This document shows, piece by piece, positions 20,001 through 30,326 of a DNA stretch of 64,000 nucleotides. Within the stretch, counting starts at the first letter, position 1. Each line of letters opens with the position of its first letter. Source of the DNA: Pleodorina starrii (taxonomy: Eukaryota; Chlorophyta; Chlorophyceae; Chlamydomonadales; Volvocaceae); assembly GCA_030267565.1 (NCBI GenBank), contig BRXU01000002.1, positions 2,851,501-2,915,500 on the forward strand. The letters run 5' to 3'. The position numbers and the translations under genes are program-made. The notes beneath the pieces are model-generated. The model did no database searches. It saw nothing but the letters and a program-made list of their open reading frames with translations, and was not told where the DNA came from.

Positions 20001-23000
20001 CGGCCGAGGCAGAGGAGGCAGAGCCACCAGCCGAGGAGGAGGCCCCGGCCGAGGAGGCAGAGCCACCAGCCGAGGAGGAGGAAGTAGTTGAGGCGATGGA
20101 GAGGGGGCTGCCACCAGCCGAGGAGGAGGCCCCGGCCGAGGCAGAGGAGGCAGAGCCACCAGCCGAGGAGGAGGCCCCGGCCGAGGCCGAGGCGGCTGAG
20201 CCACCAGCCGAGGAGGAGGCCCCGGCCGAGGAGGCTGCGCCACCAGCAGAGGAGGAGGCCCCGGCCGAGGCCGAGGCGGCTGAGCCACCAGCCGAGGAGG
20301 AGGCGCCGGCCGAGGAGGCAGAGCCACCAGCCGAGGAGGAGGCGCCGGCCGAGGTCGAGGCGGCTGAGCCACCAGCCGAGGAGGAGGCGCCGGCCGAGGA
20401 GGCAGAGCCACCAGCCGAGGAGGAGGCGCCGGCCGAGGTCGAGGCGGCTGAGCCACCAGCCGAGGAGGAGGCGCCGGCCGAGGAGGCAGAGCCACCAGCC
20501 GAGGAGGAGGCCCCGGCCGAGGCCGAGGCGGCTGAGCCACCAGCCGAGGAGGAGGCGCCGGCCGAGGCCGAGCATGCAGAGCCACCAGCTGAGGAGGAGG
20601 AAGTAGTTGAGGCGATGGAGAGGGGGCTGCCACCAGCCGAGGAGAAGGCCCCGGCCGAGGCCGAGGCGGCAGAGCCACCAGCCGAGGAGGAGGCGCCGGC
20701 CGAGGAGGCAGAGCCACCAGCTGAGGAGGAGGCCCCGGCCGAAGCCGAGGAGGCTGAGCCACCGGCTGAGGAGGAGGCGCCGGCCGAGGCCGAGGCGGCG
20801 GAGCCACCAGCCGAGGAGGAGGCCCCGGCCGAGGCCGAGGCGGCAGAGCCACCAGCCGAGGAGGAGGCGCCGGCCGAGGAGGCAGAGCCACCAGCTGAGG
20901 AGGAGGCCCCGGCCGAAGCCGAGGAGGCTGAGCCACCGGCTGAGGAGGAGGCGCCGGCCGAGGCCGAGGCGGCGGAGCCACCAGCCGAGAAGGAGGCCCC
21001 GGCCGAGGCCGAGGCGGCTGAGCCACCAGCCGAGGAGGAGGCGCCGGCCGAGGTCGAGGCGGCTGAGCCACCAGCCGAGGAGGAGGCGCCGGCCGAGGAG
21101 GCAGAGCCACCAGCCGAGGAGGAGGCGCCGGCCGAGGTCGAGGCGGCTGAGCCACCAGCCGAGGAGGAGGCGCCGGCCGAGGAGGCAGAGCCACCAGCCG
21201 AGGAGGAGGCCCCGGCCGAGGCCGAGGCGGCTGAGCCACCAGCCGAGGAGGAGGCGCCGGCCGAGGCCGAGCATGCAGAGCCACCAGCTGAGGAGGAGGA
21301 AGTAGTTCAGGAGATGGAGAGGGGGCTGCCACCAGCCGAGGAGGAGGCCCCGGCCGAGGCCGAGGAGGCAGAGCCACCAGCCGAGGAGGAGGCGCCGGCC
21401 GAGGTCGAGGCGGCTGAGCCACCAGCCGAGGAGGAGGCGCCGGCCGAGGAGGCAGAGCCACCAGCTGAGGAGGATGCCCCGGCCGAGGCCGAGGCGGCTG
21501 AGCCACCAGCCGAGGAGGAGGCCCCGGCCGAGGTCGAGGCGGCTGAGCCACCAGCCGAGGAGGAGGCGCCGGCCGAGGAGGCAGAGCCACCAGCCGAGGA
21601 GGAGGCGCCGGCCGAGGTCGAGGCGGCTGAGCCACCAGCCGAGGAGGAGGCGCCGGCCGAGGAGGCAGAGCCACCAGCCGAGGAGGAGGCCCCGGCCGAG
21701 GCCGAGGAAGCAGAGCCACCAGCCGAGGAGGAGGCGCCGGCCGAGGTCGAGGCGGCTGAGCCACCAGCCGAGGAGGAGGCGCCGGCCGAGGAGGCAGAGC
21801 CACCAGCCGAGGAGGAGGCGCCGGCCGAGGTCGAGGCGGCTGAGCCACCAGCCGAGGAGGAGGCGCCGGCCGAGGAGGCAGAGCCACCAGCCGAGGAGGA
21901 GGCCCCGGCCGAGGCCGAGGAAGCAGAGCCACCAGCCGAGGAGGAGGCGCCGGCCGAGGTCGAGGCGGCTGAGCCACCAGCCGAGGAGGAGGCGCCGGCC
22001 GAGGCCGAGGCGGCTGAGCCACCAGCCGAGGAGGAGGCGCCGGCCGAGGAGGCAGAGCCACCAGCTGAGGAGGATGCCCCGGCCGAGGCCGAGGCAGCTG
22101 AGCCACCAGCCGAGGAGGAGGCGCCGGCCGAGGAGGCAGAGCCACCAGCCGAGGAGGAGGCGCCGGCCGAGGAGGCAGAGCCGCCAGCCGAGGAGGAGGC
22201 CCCGGCCGAGGCCGAGGCGGCTGAGCCACCAGCCGAGGAGGAGGCGCCGGCCGAGGAGGCAGAGCCACCAGCCGAGGAGGAGGAAGTAGTTGAGGCGATG
22301 GAGAGGGGGCTGCCACCAGCTGAGGAGGAGGCCCCGGCCGAGGCCGAGGCGGCAGAGCCACCAGCCGAGGAGGAGGCCCCGGCCGAGGCGGCTGAGCCAC
22401 CAGCCGAGGAGGAGGCGCCGGCCGAGGCCGAGGCGGCTGAGCCACCAGCCGAGGAGGAGGCGCCGGCCGAGGAGGCAGAGCCACCAGCCGAGGAGGAGGC
22501 CCCGGCCGAGGCAGAGGAGGCAGAGCCACCAGCCGAGGAGGAGGCGCCGGCCGAGGAGGCAGAGCCACCAGCCGAGGAGGAGGAAGTAGTTGAGGCGATG
22601 GAGAGGGGGCTGCCACCAGCTGAGGAGGAGGCCCCGGCCGAGGCAGAGGAGGCAGAGCCACCAGCCGAGGAGGAGGCTCCGGCCGAGGCCGAGGCGGCAG
22701 AGCCACCAGCCGAGGAGGCGGCGCCGGCCGAGGAGGCAGAGCCACCAGCCGAGGAGGAGGCGCCGGCCGAGGCCGAGGCGGCTGAGCCACCAGCCGAGGA
22801 GGAGGCGCCGGCCGAGGAGGCAGAGCCACCAGCCGAGGAGGAGGCTCCGGCCGAGGCCGAGGCGGCAGAGCCACCAGCCGAGGAGGCGGCGCCGGCCGAG
22901 GAGGCAGAGCCACCAGCCGAGGAGGAGGCTCCGGCCGAGGCCGAGGCGGCAGAGCCACCAGCCGAGGAGGCGGCGCCGGCCGAGGAGGCAGAGCCACCAG

Positions 23001-23842
23001 CCGAGGAGGAGGCGCCGGCCGAGGCCGAGGCGGCTGAGCCACCAGCCGAGGAGGAGGCGCCGGCCGAGGAGGCAGAGCCACCAGCCGAGGAGGAGGCCCC
23101 GGCCGAGGCAGAGGAGGCAGAGCCACCAGCCGAGGAGGAGGCCCCGGCCGAGGAGGCAGAGCCACCAGCCGAGGAGGAGGAAGTAGTTGAGGCGATGGAG
23201 AGGGGGCTGCCACCAGCCGAGGAGGAGGCCGCGGCCGAGGCCGAGGCGGCAGAGCCACCAGCTGAGGAGGGCCTCCGAGAGCCGCTCGCATCCAGCATTG
23301 GGGCGGTAGAGGAGTGTTCACACCCGCCCAGCGATGGTGGGGCGCCGCCGGAGGGCCCCGCCCTTGACCCGGCCGATGCCCCTGCTGCACCGATGGAGGC
23401 AGTGGTTGGCACGCCTTCGCTGTCCAGGGCCTCAAGCATCACGCCTTCGGAGGGCAGCGTCACTCAGCCCAGCGGCTGCACCAGTGCTCCGCCAGCGGCG
23501 GCTGTCCCTGCCGGCTCCAATCCGCTCACGCCCAGCACCGCCGCTTCCGGTGCACCTGTTGCGAGCCGCGCCCCCGTCCAGGTCAACGCCGGTGTTACGC
23601 TGGTGCCACCGCTGGATCGCGCTGGTCCCGCCCTCACTCCACAAGACAGCAACACAGAGCCGCCGAGCAGCACCAAGCAGTCGCGATCGCCCAGCGCCAT
23701 TGCCACCGAGCAGCCCGGCGGCATCAACGTCTCGGCGTTTGTACGGGTGTCCTCGCCGTATCACTCAGTTTCCGTACGGCTTGACGTACAAGTCGACGGC
23801 GACCGGAAGCCGGTTGTCGCGGCGTCGCATACGGCCTGGTAA
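14055..23842 (+). CDS. Metallo-beta-lactamase-fold protein (COG1237-like) fused to a giant acidic Pro-Ala-Glu repeat tail
   Basis: Nine exons close in phase: 14055-14342, 14736-14965, 15515-16310, 16924-17076, 17554-17620, 18194-18301, 18520-18635, 18887-18991, 19259-23842 (2,148 aa). Residues 1 to ~615 match the COG1237 MBL group, annotated in archaea as a dihydropterin/methanopterin-pathway hydrolase: TVIVGNEVD start, LLAGSGLSLL, FDGGP, LSHWHPNHTGGL (172-177), SGAIPRRTSF (~469-478), FSGCSHAG (H523), LHLAGA (H550), GHCTGWRAK (H579). The canonical HxHxDH is HxHxNH here (Asn176). Residues ~195-400 are a Ser/Lys/Gly/Ala-rich insertion in exon 3. After a ~145-residue linker, residues ~767-1958 are tandem PAEEEAPAEEAEP (13) and PAEEEAPAEAEAAEP (15) units, with VVEAMERGLPP spacers, all encoded by one exon. 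A Ser/Pro/Ala-rich tail of 190 residues follows. The ATG is chosen because the preserved N-terminal strand follows it closely. The substrate is unknown. The paralogue at 30327-34200 lacks the tail. Confidence 0.86.
19694..23275 (+). repeat. Coding minisatellite (39- and 45-bp units) for the Pro-Ala-Glu tail
   Basis: About 3.6 kb of in-frame tandem repeats built on GCCGAGGAGGAGGCGCCGG. Units are 39 bp (13 aa) or 45 bp (15 aa), in all about 80-90 by length. A spacer coding for VVEAMERGLPP returns near 19961, 20090, 20609, 21308 (as VVQEMERG), 22292, 22592 and 23189, all in the same phase, so there is a higher-order organisation made by block duplication. The first, diverged spacer (VVMMARGLPP) is near 19830. 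The reverse strand stays open in long frames here only because of the repeat composition. Confidence 0.95.
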
Positions 23843-26055
23843 GCGCCGATGAAGGAGCGATTTGCTCTTTTGCTGCTATTATAAGGCCAGTGCTGCTTTT
23901 TCGAGGTTTGGATGTATGCGGTGTGTTGTGTTGGACTGGGAATGTCCGGCTTTTGTCTTTCTAGCTGGCTGGTGGAGACATGGATTACTTTGCCCAGGTT
24001 ACGACCTTAGAAGGTTTCTGGTGCATGGCGGATATGGCATGGCCTTAGAAGGCGGAGTTAAGGATCTTCGGGGTTCGGGATACGGCGGTTGCAGCGACCA
24101 GATGGGGATGAGCCAACGGCTTGGGCGGCCGCGATCCGATGCCGGCAGGGCCGTCTGACCTGTGCTGCGCTGCGCTGCGTGACGCCGGGTGTGAGGCGTG
24201 CGCAGCGCCTGATACGGCTCAGAGGTGCAGTCGCCGCTGCTTGGCAACTATGCGTGGAAGGGGTTCTGGGGCGTTGGGGGAGCAGCCGCGGCGGGTTGGG
24301 GCGATCTCGAGCCGCGGCGAGGTACATAGCCACGGGCACAGTAGTCACAGTTGTGAGCGTTGTTCCCTTGAGCGGGTTGTTGTTGTTTCCAATATAGAAC
24401 AGGGTTGTTTGGAAAAAGGCTTGGGAAAGGAATGGCGCGCACCCCTGCGACACGCATCGAGTGGCAGTCCAGCGGGTGCTCCGCCTGCGTCACCGCCTGC
24501 GCCTGCTTGGCATCGCCCGCGTTTGCATCACGGTCCTCCAACCCTGCATAAATGTGTTGATGGCTCTGAGCGCCGGTGCGCATTTCCCGGCTTCGCGCGC
24601 CTCGACCGGTCGGGGATACGGTTCCGAACATGACGTAGCGATGAACGCGCACGATCTCGGGGCGGCCCGATTACATTCTTGACGTTGCAAATTACCATGA
24701 CTTCGCTGAAGCGCGAGGCGCGTCCGTGTCAAGGGCCTCGGCGGCGACCATAGGTCGTTGAGGTGGAGGCTATGTTCCGGCGTAGGCACTTCAGCTTGTG
24801 GGCAGAGGAGCTGGCGGGTGGGGGGGTGAGTGGGCGTCAGTCGGCCGATTTCCAAACACGCGGAGCCCTCTTAGCAGTCGTGATGCAGGTCGCCACCGCG
24901 CGCCGGCCCTCGGCTGCGCCCCATTGCGTCCATCATTCGCGACCGGGGCTTCAAATCGTGGTGTTGACGCGAAAGGTGAACCGGGCGCTAGGCAGCGGCG
25001 GCGGATGCGGCCTGACTGCACACATACCAATGCCGGAGAAATATGTTGATGTTTGTTTGTGATGCGGATATCTCGGTGGTTAGCAGATGGAGGGAAGGCG
25101 GTCCACCCGGATCCTCGAACTGCCTGAATCCCCGGCGCGAGCCCTTCGGCCGTTGCCTCATTGCGGCGCCCTCCCCTGGTGCTGCTGTCTTCCATAGCTT
25201 GAGCTGCATTGGTGGTGCCTGGGAGGGGAGGGGCCCTACGTGGCATCGATACCTGACATCCCGGTTGGGTTTGGTTGCATTTTGAGTATGTGGGAATGGT
25301 CGATTGGCTGAGTTGTTCGTGCGTTGACTGGAGCGGTCGAATTCGTGAAGACTGTGAGGCACGTTCCGAACTGCGCACGTGTGTGTACCGTGTGCGCGGG
25401 CGCTGTTCGCTTCTTTAGAGCTCAACGATTCACGTGCAGTGTTGATGGCCTGGTCTGAGCATAGACCTCGTTGGTCAGGAGGGAGGGAGGGAGGGTCTCT
25501 GCGGTTAGGGGCATCCGCCTTGTCGTTTCGTTGGGCGGTACGATAACGTGTGCACGATACCGCATTTTCGCTTGCTGCGGCGGGGTTGCTGCCCCACGGA
25601 ATTGTCCTGTGTCTGGATTTAGATTCTTGCGGGAGTGGGATTCCCATCGGCAGGAAAGAAGGAGCGTCTGCCACTTGCTGAGGTTGGGTAGACAGTTGAA
25701 GGTTGGTTACCAGATGGTGGTTTGGCAACTGAAAGGGAGGTTGGAGATCGGCCGGCATGCTTATATTCATACCTTCAATTTGCAGTGAAGGGGCGAGTCG
25801 CTGTGGGCTGTTACGCAAATATGACGCACGCTTGGGGGCCCTGGCGAGGTGGGTAATCCCGCGCGTTTGGCAGGGCCTTGCGAACTTGACTAAGAGCGCG
25901 AAGGGCGAGAGCAGACGGTAGACGAGCGAAGGTATGCACGCACGCGCACATGACGTTGTTTTGACGATTTATCATTCATTGATTTTTTGACAAACAGGAC
26001 CAAACTTGGACATTATACACCTTGATTAATCAGACTGCGAGCAGCATCGATTTCC
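23843..26055. other. 3' flanks of two convergent genes
   Basis: This is the 3' side of both the MBL-repeat gene (+) and the coiled-coil gene (-). The plus strand is T/G-rich, as 3' UTRs in these algae often are. No TGTAA was found for the MBL-repeat transcript. A 276-codon minus-strand frame at 25818-24988 has no splice signals or family character and is judged non-coding. Confidence 0.5.
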
Positions 26056-26060
26056 TTACA
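26056..26060 (-). promoter_or_regulatory. TGTAA polyadenylation signal for the 29599-26214 gene
   Basis: TTACA on the plus strand is TGTAA on the minus strand, 154 bases past the stop at 26214. This position supports the stop chosen there over the alternative frame that runs on to 26077. Confidence 0.6.
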
Positions 26061-26213
26061 TTCGCCGGCGGCTGGCTCAAAGCGCTTTCACAAAAACATT
26101 TGGTGTTGCCGCAGCCCACTCAAGCTGGTAAAGGCCGCGCCATAAGTCTACAAACGATGCAGTACAGTACGGCGGTCCCGGCGTCACATACGTGTGAAGC
26201 TCCGCCGCCATCC

Positions 26214-29200
26214 TCAGGGTTGCGCCGCCGCTGGCCGCCCAGCCGCCGCCGCCGCAGGAGGAGCAAGGCGGTCGGCGCCGCCTTGCTCCTCCTGCGCTTG
26301 CAGCTGCCGCTCCGCCTGCTCCTCCATCTCCTCCCACACCGCCTCCACCCGCTCGACCAGCGCTGCAGTTCGGGGGGCGTTGGCGCCAGTTGGAGTTGGA
26401 GGCTGTGGATCTATTTTTGGGCAGTCGGTCCCGGCAGTCGTCAGTTAGGATGGAGGTACATGAAAGGACCAGCAGCTGTTGGTACGATGCGGCTAAGCCA
26501 CTACTGAAAAACCCTTCGGGAGCAGTACCGAACGAAGCATCTCATGCAAAGCACGAGCCACGAAATTGTGACCGAGTGGCCCTGCCGCGTGCGGCTCGCT
26601 CAAGCTCATGCCCCCCCCCAATCCCAACAGGCCCCCACCACCTTGGAAGCCGGGCTCCAGCAGATAACGCTGGCGACCGACCGACGGACCGACCCATGGG
26701 TCAGTGGGCGTCGAGCGACCCGTACAGCGATGTGGCAGCACCGCCGAGGCGACCCGACATGGGATGGCGCCCGAGGCAGGGAGACGGAGTTAGAGGGCAG
26801 GTTGATAGGAGGGATTTCGTTACAAGGTCAGAGGCCCCAGCGGCTCAGGTGCCTTGCCCGAGGCGATGTCTGCACCACGCCATACACCGCCGATCCCCAT
26901 CCCTCGGCCGCTGATCCTCACTCACCCGACTCCAGCTCTAGAGCTGGCTCTACGAGCCCTGTCGACATCCTTTACGCGAAGCTGTATTGAATTCGTACCG
27001 TCGTACTCACCTCGATGGTGGCTCTGATGTCAGCATCCGACCAGCGGCTTCCCAGCCCCCTGCTGCCGGACCCCGGGGCCGGCTGGGCTCTGAGCAGGGC
27101 CAGGGCCTGCAGGCAACATTGAGAAACATCGAAACATGAAAAACATCGACACATTGAGGCCTTGGCATTTATGGGCCCAGGCTCGGTCATGGGCCCACGG
27201 GTCGGTCATGGGCCCACGGGTCGGTCATGGGCCCAGGGGTCGGTCGTGGGCCCAGGGCTCGGTCATGGGCCCAGGGGTCGGTCGTGGGCCCAGGGGTCGG
27301 TCGTGGGCCCAGGGGTCGGTCGTGGGCCCAGGGGTCGGTCGTAGGCCCAGGGGTCGGTCATGGGCCCAGGGATCGGTCATGGGCCCAGAGGTCGGTCATG
27401 GGCCCAGGGGTCGGTCATGGGCCCACGGGTCGGTCATGGGCCCACGGGTCGGTCATGGGCCCAGGGGTCGGTCATGGGCCCAGGGGTCGGTCATGGGCCC
27501 AGGGGTCGGTCATGGGCCCAGGGGTCAGTCATGGGCCCAGGGGTCGGTCATGGGCCCAGGGGTCGGTCATGGGCCCAGAGATCGGTCATGGGCCCAGGGG
27601 TCGGTCATGGACCCAGGGCTCGGTCATGGGCCCAGGGGTCGGTCGTGGGCCCAGGGGTCGGTCGTGGGCCCAGGGGTCGGTCGTTGGCCCAGGGGTCGGT
27701 CGTAGGCCCAGGGGTCGGTCATGGGCCCAGGGATCGGTCATGGGCCCAGAGGTCGGTCATGGGCCCAGGGGTCGGTCATGGGCCCACGGGTCGGTCATGG
27801 GCCCAGGGGTCGGTCATGGGCCCAGGGGTCGGTCATGGGCCCAGGGGTCGGTCATGGGCCCAGGGGTCGGTCATGGGCCCAGAGGTCGGTCATGGGCCCA
27901 CGGGTCGGCCGCCAGCACCTTACCGACCGGGTTTCCAACCAACGGTGCATCGCAACTTGCGCACATCCGCGTTTAGCTGGCACACACGGGCACAAAACGA
28001 GCGTGCAGGCCATGTCTCCCCGACCCGACGCGTTGCCGGCATTTCCGCGCCTCCACGGAAGCCCCGAAACATCCCGACTGCCGTACCTTCTCTCCGCCCG
28101 CTTGCGCCTGTGCCTGCACCTGCGCCTGCTGCGCCGCTGCATGCGCCGCCTCCGCCGCCGCCACCGCCTGCCGCTGCGCCGCCGCCGCCGCTGCCGCCGC
28201 CTCCTGCAGCCGCCGCTGCTCCCGCGCCTCCCGCCGCCGCCGCAGCCGCTCCGCATCCTCCTCCCGCCGCTGTTCCATCTCCCGTTGACGCTCCTCCGCC
28301 CGCCGCACCACTTCCCCCCTGACTCGCTCCGCCGCCTCCAACAGCGATTGGAACGCGCGGCCCTCCCCCGGGCTGTTGAATCGAAAGCACAGCGACGGCG
28401 GCAGCGGCCCCGCCCCGCCGCTGGGTGCTTCCCCGCCCGCCTCCGTACCCGGTCCGCGGTTCGGCTGCGGCTGCGCGGCGTGAGGTGGCGGCGGCGGTAG
28501 TGGCGGCGGCGGCAGTGGTGGCGGCGGCGCCGCACTGGCAGCGTCAGCGGCGGCGGCTGCAGTGCGCTCAGCCAGGGCGGACCGTGGCGGCAGTAGCAGC
28601 AGCAGCCACGGTTGCTGGGCGCCAGACGCTGCTGCCGCGGGGTCAGGTCCAGACTTGCCGCCGCCTGTGGGAGGCACCTGTGGAGGAGGCGGCGGCGGCG
28701 GAGGGGTCGGTGCCAGCAGCCGGACCTCGCCGCCACCGCTGAACAGGTCCTGCAGCCACAGCGTCGTACCCTCCAGCTGCACCTGTAGCGGTTCGCGCAG
28801 AATCGTGAGGCAGAATCGTGCGGCAGCATTGTTCGAGCAGCAACCTCGGGGTCCAATTCAAAACGATACACGCAGCGTGCGACCTCAAAAATATGGGTTA
28901 AAGCGCACCACACTCGCCAGCCTTCCCTTCCCTCCCGGCGATTACGATGGGTGATAGCCCAGCCCGCTGTTACCGTACTAAATCGCACCGCTGTGCAGCA
29001 CACGCGAGTCCGGGCGGACCGGGGGACCCTATTTCCAGCCTGAGTTACCACTTGCCAGCTCAGGTGGACACAGCAGGTTACCAGGCGTCCCGTCCAATCC
29101 CCGCTCGGCACACCCTGTCCCCCAACCCGGCGGCACCGGGCTGACGGGTCGCTGACGGGTCACGGGTGCCGATGAAGCCGGCCCGGGGGTTTGCATGGGG

Positions 29201-29599
29201 ACCAAAACGCACCTTGACTGTAAACTCTCCGCGCCCCGCAGCCGACAGCGCTGCAGTCAGAGTGGCGCTGCCCCGGCTGAGCATCCACGTGCCTCGGAGC
29301 GCGGCTTTGTTGGGCGCGGAGGGCAGCACCGGCTGCTGCCGCGCAGCAACCGAGGCCGCAGCCGCCGGCAAGGGCTGCGCAGCGGCGGCGGAAGGATCTG
29401 GGTAGGGCGGCTGCGCGGCTGCCGCGGTGGCAGGGTCCGGGCCGCCGGCGCCGGCGCCGCCGTCGGCGGCGCCTCCGGCCTGGCCCGAGGGGGTGTTCTG
29501 GCCGGGGTACAGCGCCGCCCGTGGCGGCTTGGCCAGGTAGACTGCGACGGAGCCGGTCCAGCTCTGGTGGGTGGCGGCGGAGGTCTGGCGGTCCGCCAT
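26214..29599 (-). CDS. Unrecognised protein with a charged coiled coil and Ala/Pro-rich linkers
   Basis: Minus-strand exons 29599-29213, 28782-28087 and 27106-27011 close in phase 0, and a last exon runs 26362-26214 (stop TGA). The last exon needs two bases from an upstream codon, which a 10-base microexon at 26935-26926 (CTGGAGTCGG, flanked by AG and GTGAGT) would supply; with it the product is 445 aa. Exon 1 starts MADRQTSAATHQSWTGSVAV and ends GRGEFTVK; exon 2 continues VQLEGTTLWLQDLFSGGGEV, then Pro/Ala-rich linkers, then LCFRFNSPGEGRAFQSLLEAA. The alternating strands before the coil resemble a PH-like domain interrupted by linkers, but this is inference. A strongly charged coiled coil (EERQREMEQRREEDAERLRR) follows, and the last exon is again coil-like (ERVEAVWEEMEEQAERQ). 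No function can be assigned. Intron 2 carries a large minisatellite. Confidence 0.66.
27171..27909 (+). repeat. 19-bp minisatellite, about 39 copies, inside an intron
   Basis: The unit is CATGGGCCCAGGGGTCGGT with few variants (CGT for CAT, CACGGG or CAGAGG for CAGGGG). There is higher-order structure: rare variants such as GTAGGCCCAG (27341 and 27702) followed by CAGGGATCGG recur exactly 361 bp (19 units) apart, so a block of 19 units was duplicated. It lies in the intron 28086-27107 of the minus-strand coiled-coil gene. Because 19 is not a multiple of 3, it is open in several frames, which makes false ORFs. Confidence 0.96.
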
Positions 29600-30326
29600 A
29601 CCAGCGGATATCCGCGCCTGACTTCAATCAATTTTTGTTTGTTCGTTTATTTGTCCCTGTATTTGTCGGTGAAATGCAAATGCGGGAGGACGACGCGAAT
29701 CAAGGCGAGCATTCGCCACCTCTGGGGATGTGATTGTGATGTGTTGGCCAGGCTCGCATCTTGGGCACATAAGCTGCTTACTTTCCTTTCGGGGTGTATT
29801 TGCTCCTCTCCTTGGAATGGAGCACCCGGGATTGTGCGACCCCGGATGTGACCCGCGGGCCAAACAATACATTGCAAAACAACACGGCAGCTCGTCCTGC
29901 AACTTGATTCATTCCCAATATTTACGAATCTTGACGTGTTGGCCACTCGTCAACATTCCTCTGTCATCGTTATGTCAACCCCTGCGGATGGAGTACCGGT
30001 AGTACGCCGGAAGGCTGCAAAATATAAGCCGTCTGGCATCGAACCCACTTGCCTCAATGAACGTAATATATGGACAAGAGGCTTTGCGAGAAGTCTCGCA
30101 GCGAGAGCATTTTGCCTTCGATGGTCCCTTCAAGCCCACATCGAGGCGTGCGTCAATAAGCACCGCATTCCTGGGGCGCTTTGATTACGTCCAAGTACCA
30201 GATAAGCCGAAACAATTAATTCCCGCTAACAGATCCACAGCCGCACTCCTAGCTGCGGAGGTCGCGCTTCCAACCCGGAACCGGAACCAACCGCTGCAAC
30301 GTCTCGAGTCATCGCGTTGAGGGTAA
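29600..30326. promoter_or_regulatory. Divergent upstream region between the coiled-coil gene and the second MBL gene
   Basis: 727 bp lie between the two start codons. The segment 29620-30420 is markedly more AT-rich than the flanking exons, consistent with promoters and 5' UTRs of both genes. No specific element could be named. Confidence 0.45.

Noticed and set aside
19659..23435. 1,258-codon minus-strand frame (PPRLVALPPRP repeats), plus further long antisense frames in the same region
   Set aside because: They mirror the Pro-Ala-Glu minisatellite. Repeat units in multiples of three with no TTA, CTA or TCA in the plus sequence keep antisense frames open automatically. The plus frame is joined to a real domain by a splice in phase.
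24988..25818. 276-codon minus-strand frame
   Set aside because: It lies in the 3' flank of the MBL-repeat gene, has no splice sites or recognisable features, and fits chance in this composition.
26077..26337. Alternative reading of the last exon ending at 26077
   Set aside because: It would leave the TGTAA signal only ~17 bases after the stop and gives no coiled coil, unlike the frame ending at 26214.
27171..27909. Array resembling a CRISPR by regular spacing
   Set aside because: Units are directly adjacent with no unique spacers; it is a eukaryotic minisatellite in an intron.
27136..28500. Several plus-strand frames coding for GRSWAQGSVMGPGVGH repeats
   Set aside because: Products of the 19-bp minisatellite, which is open in many frames; the region is an intron of a minus-strand gene.
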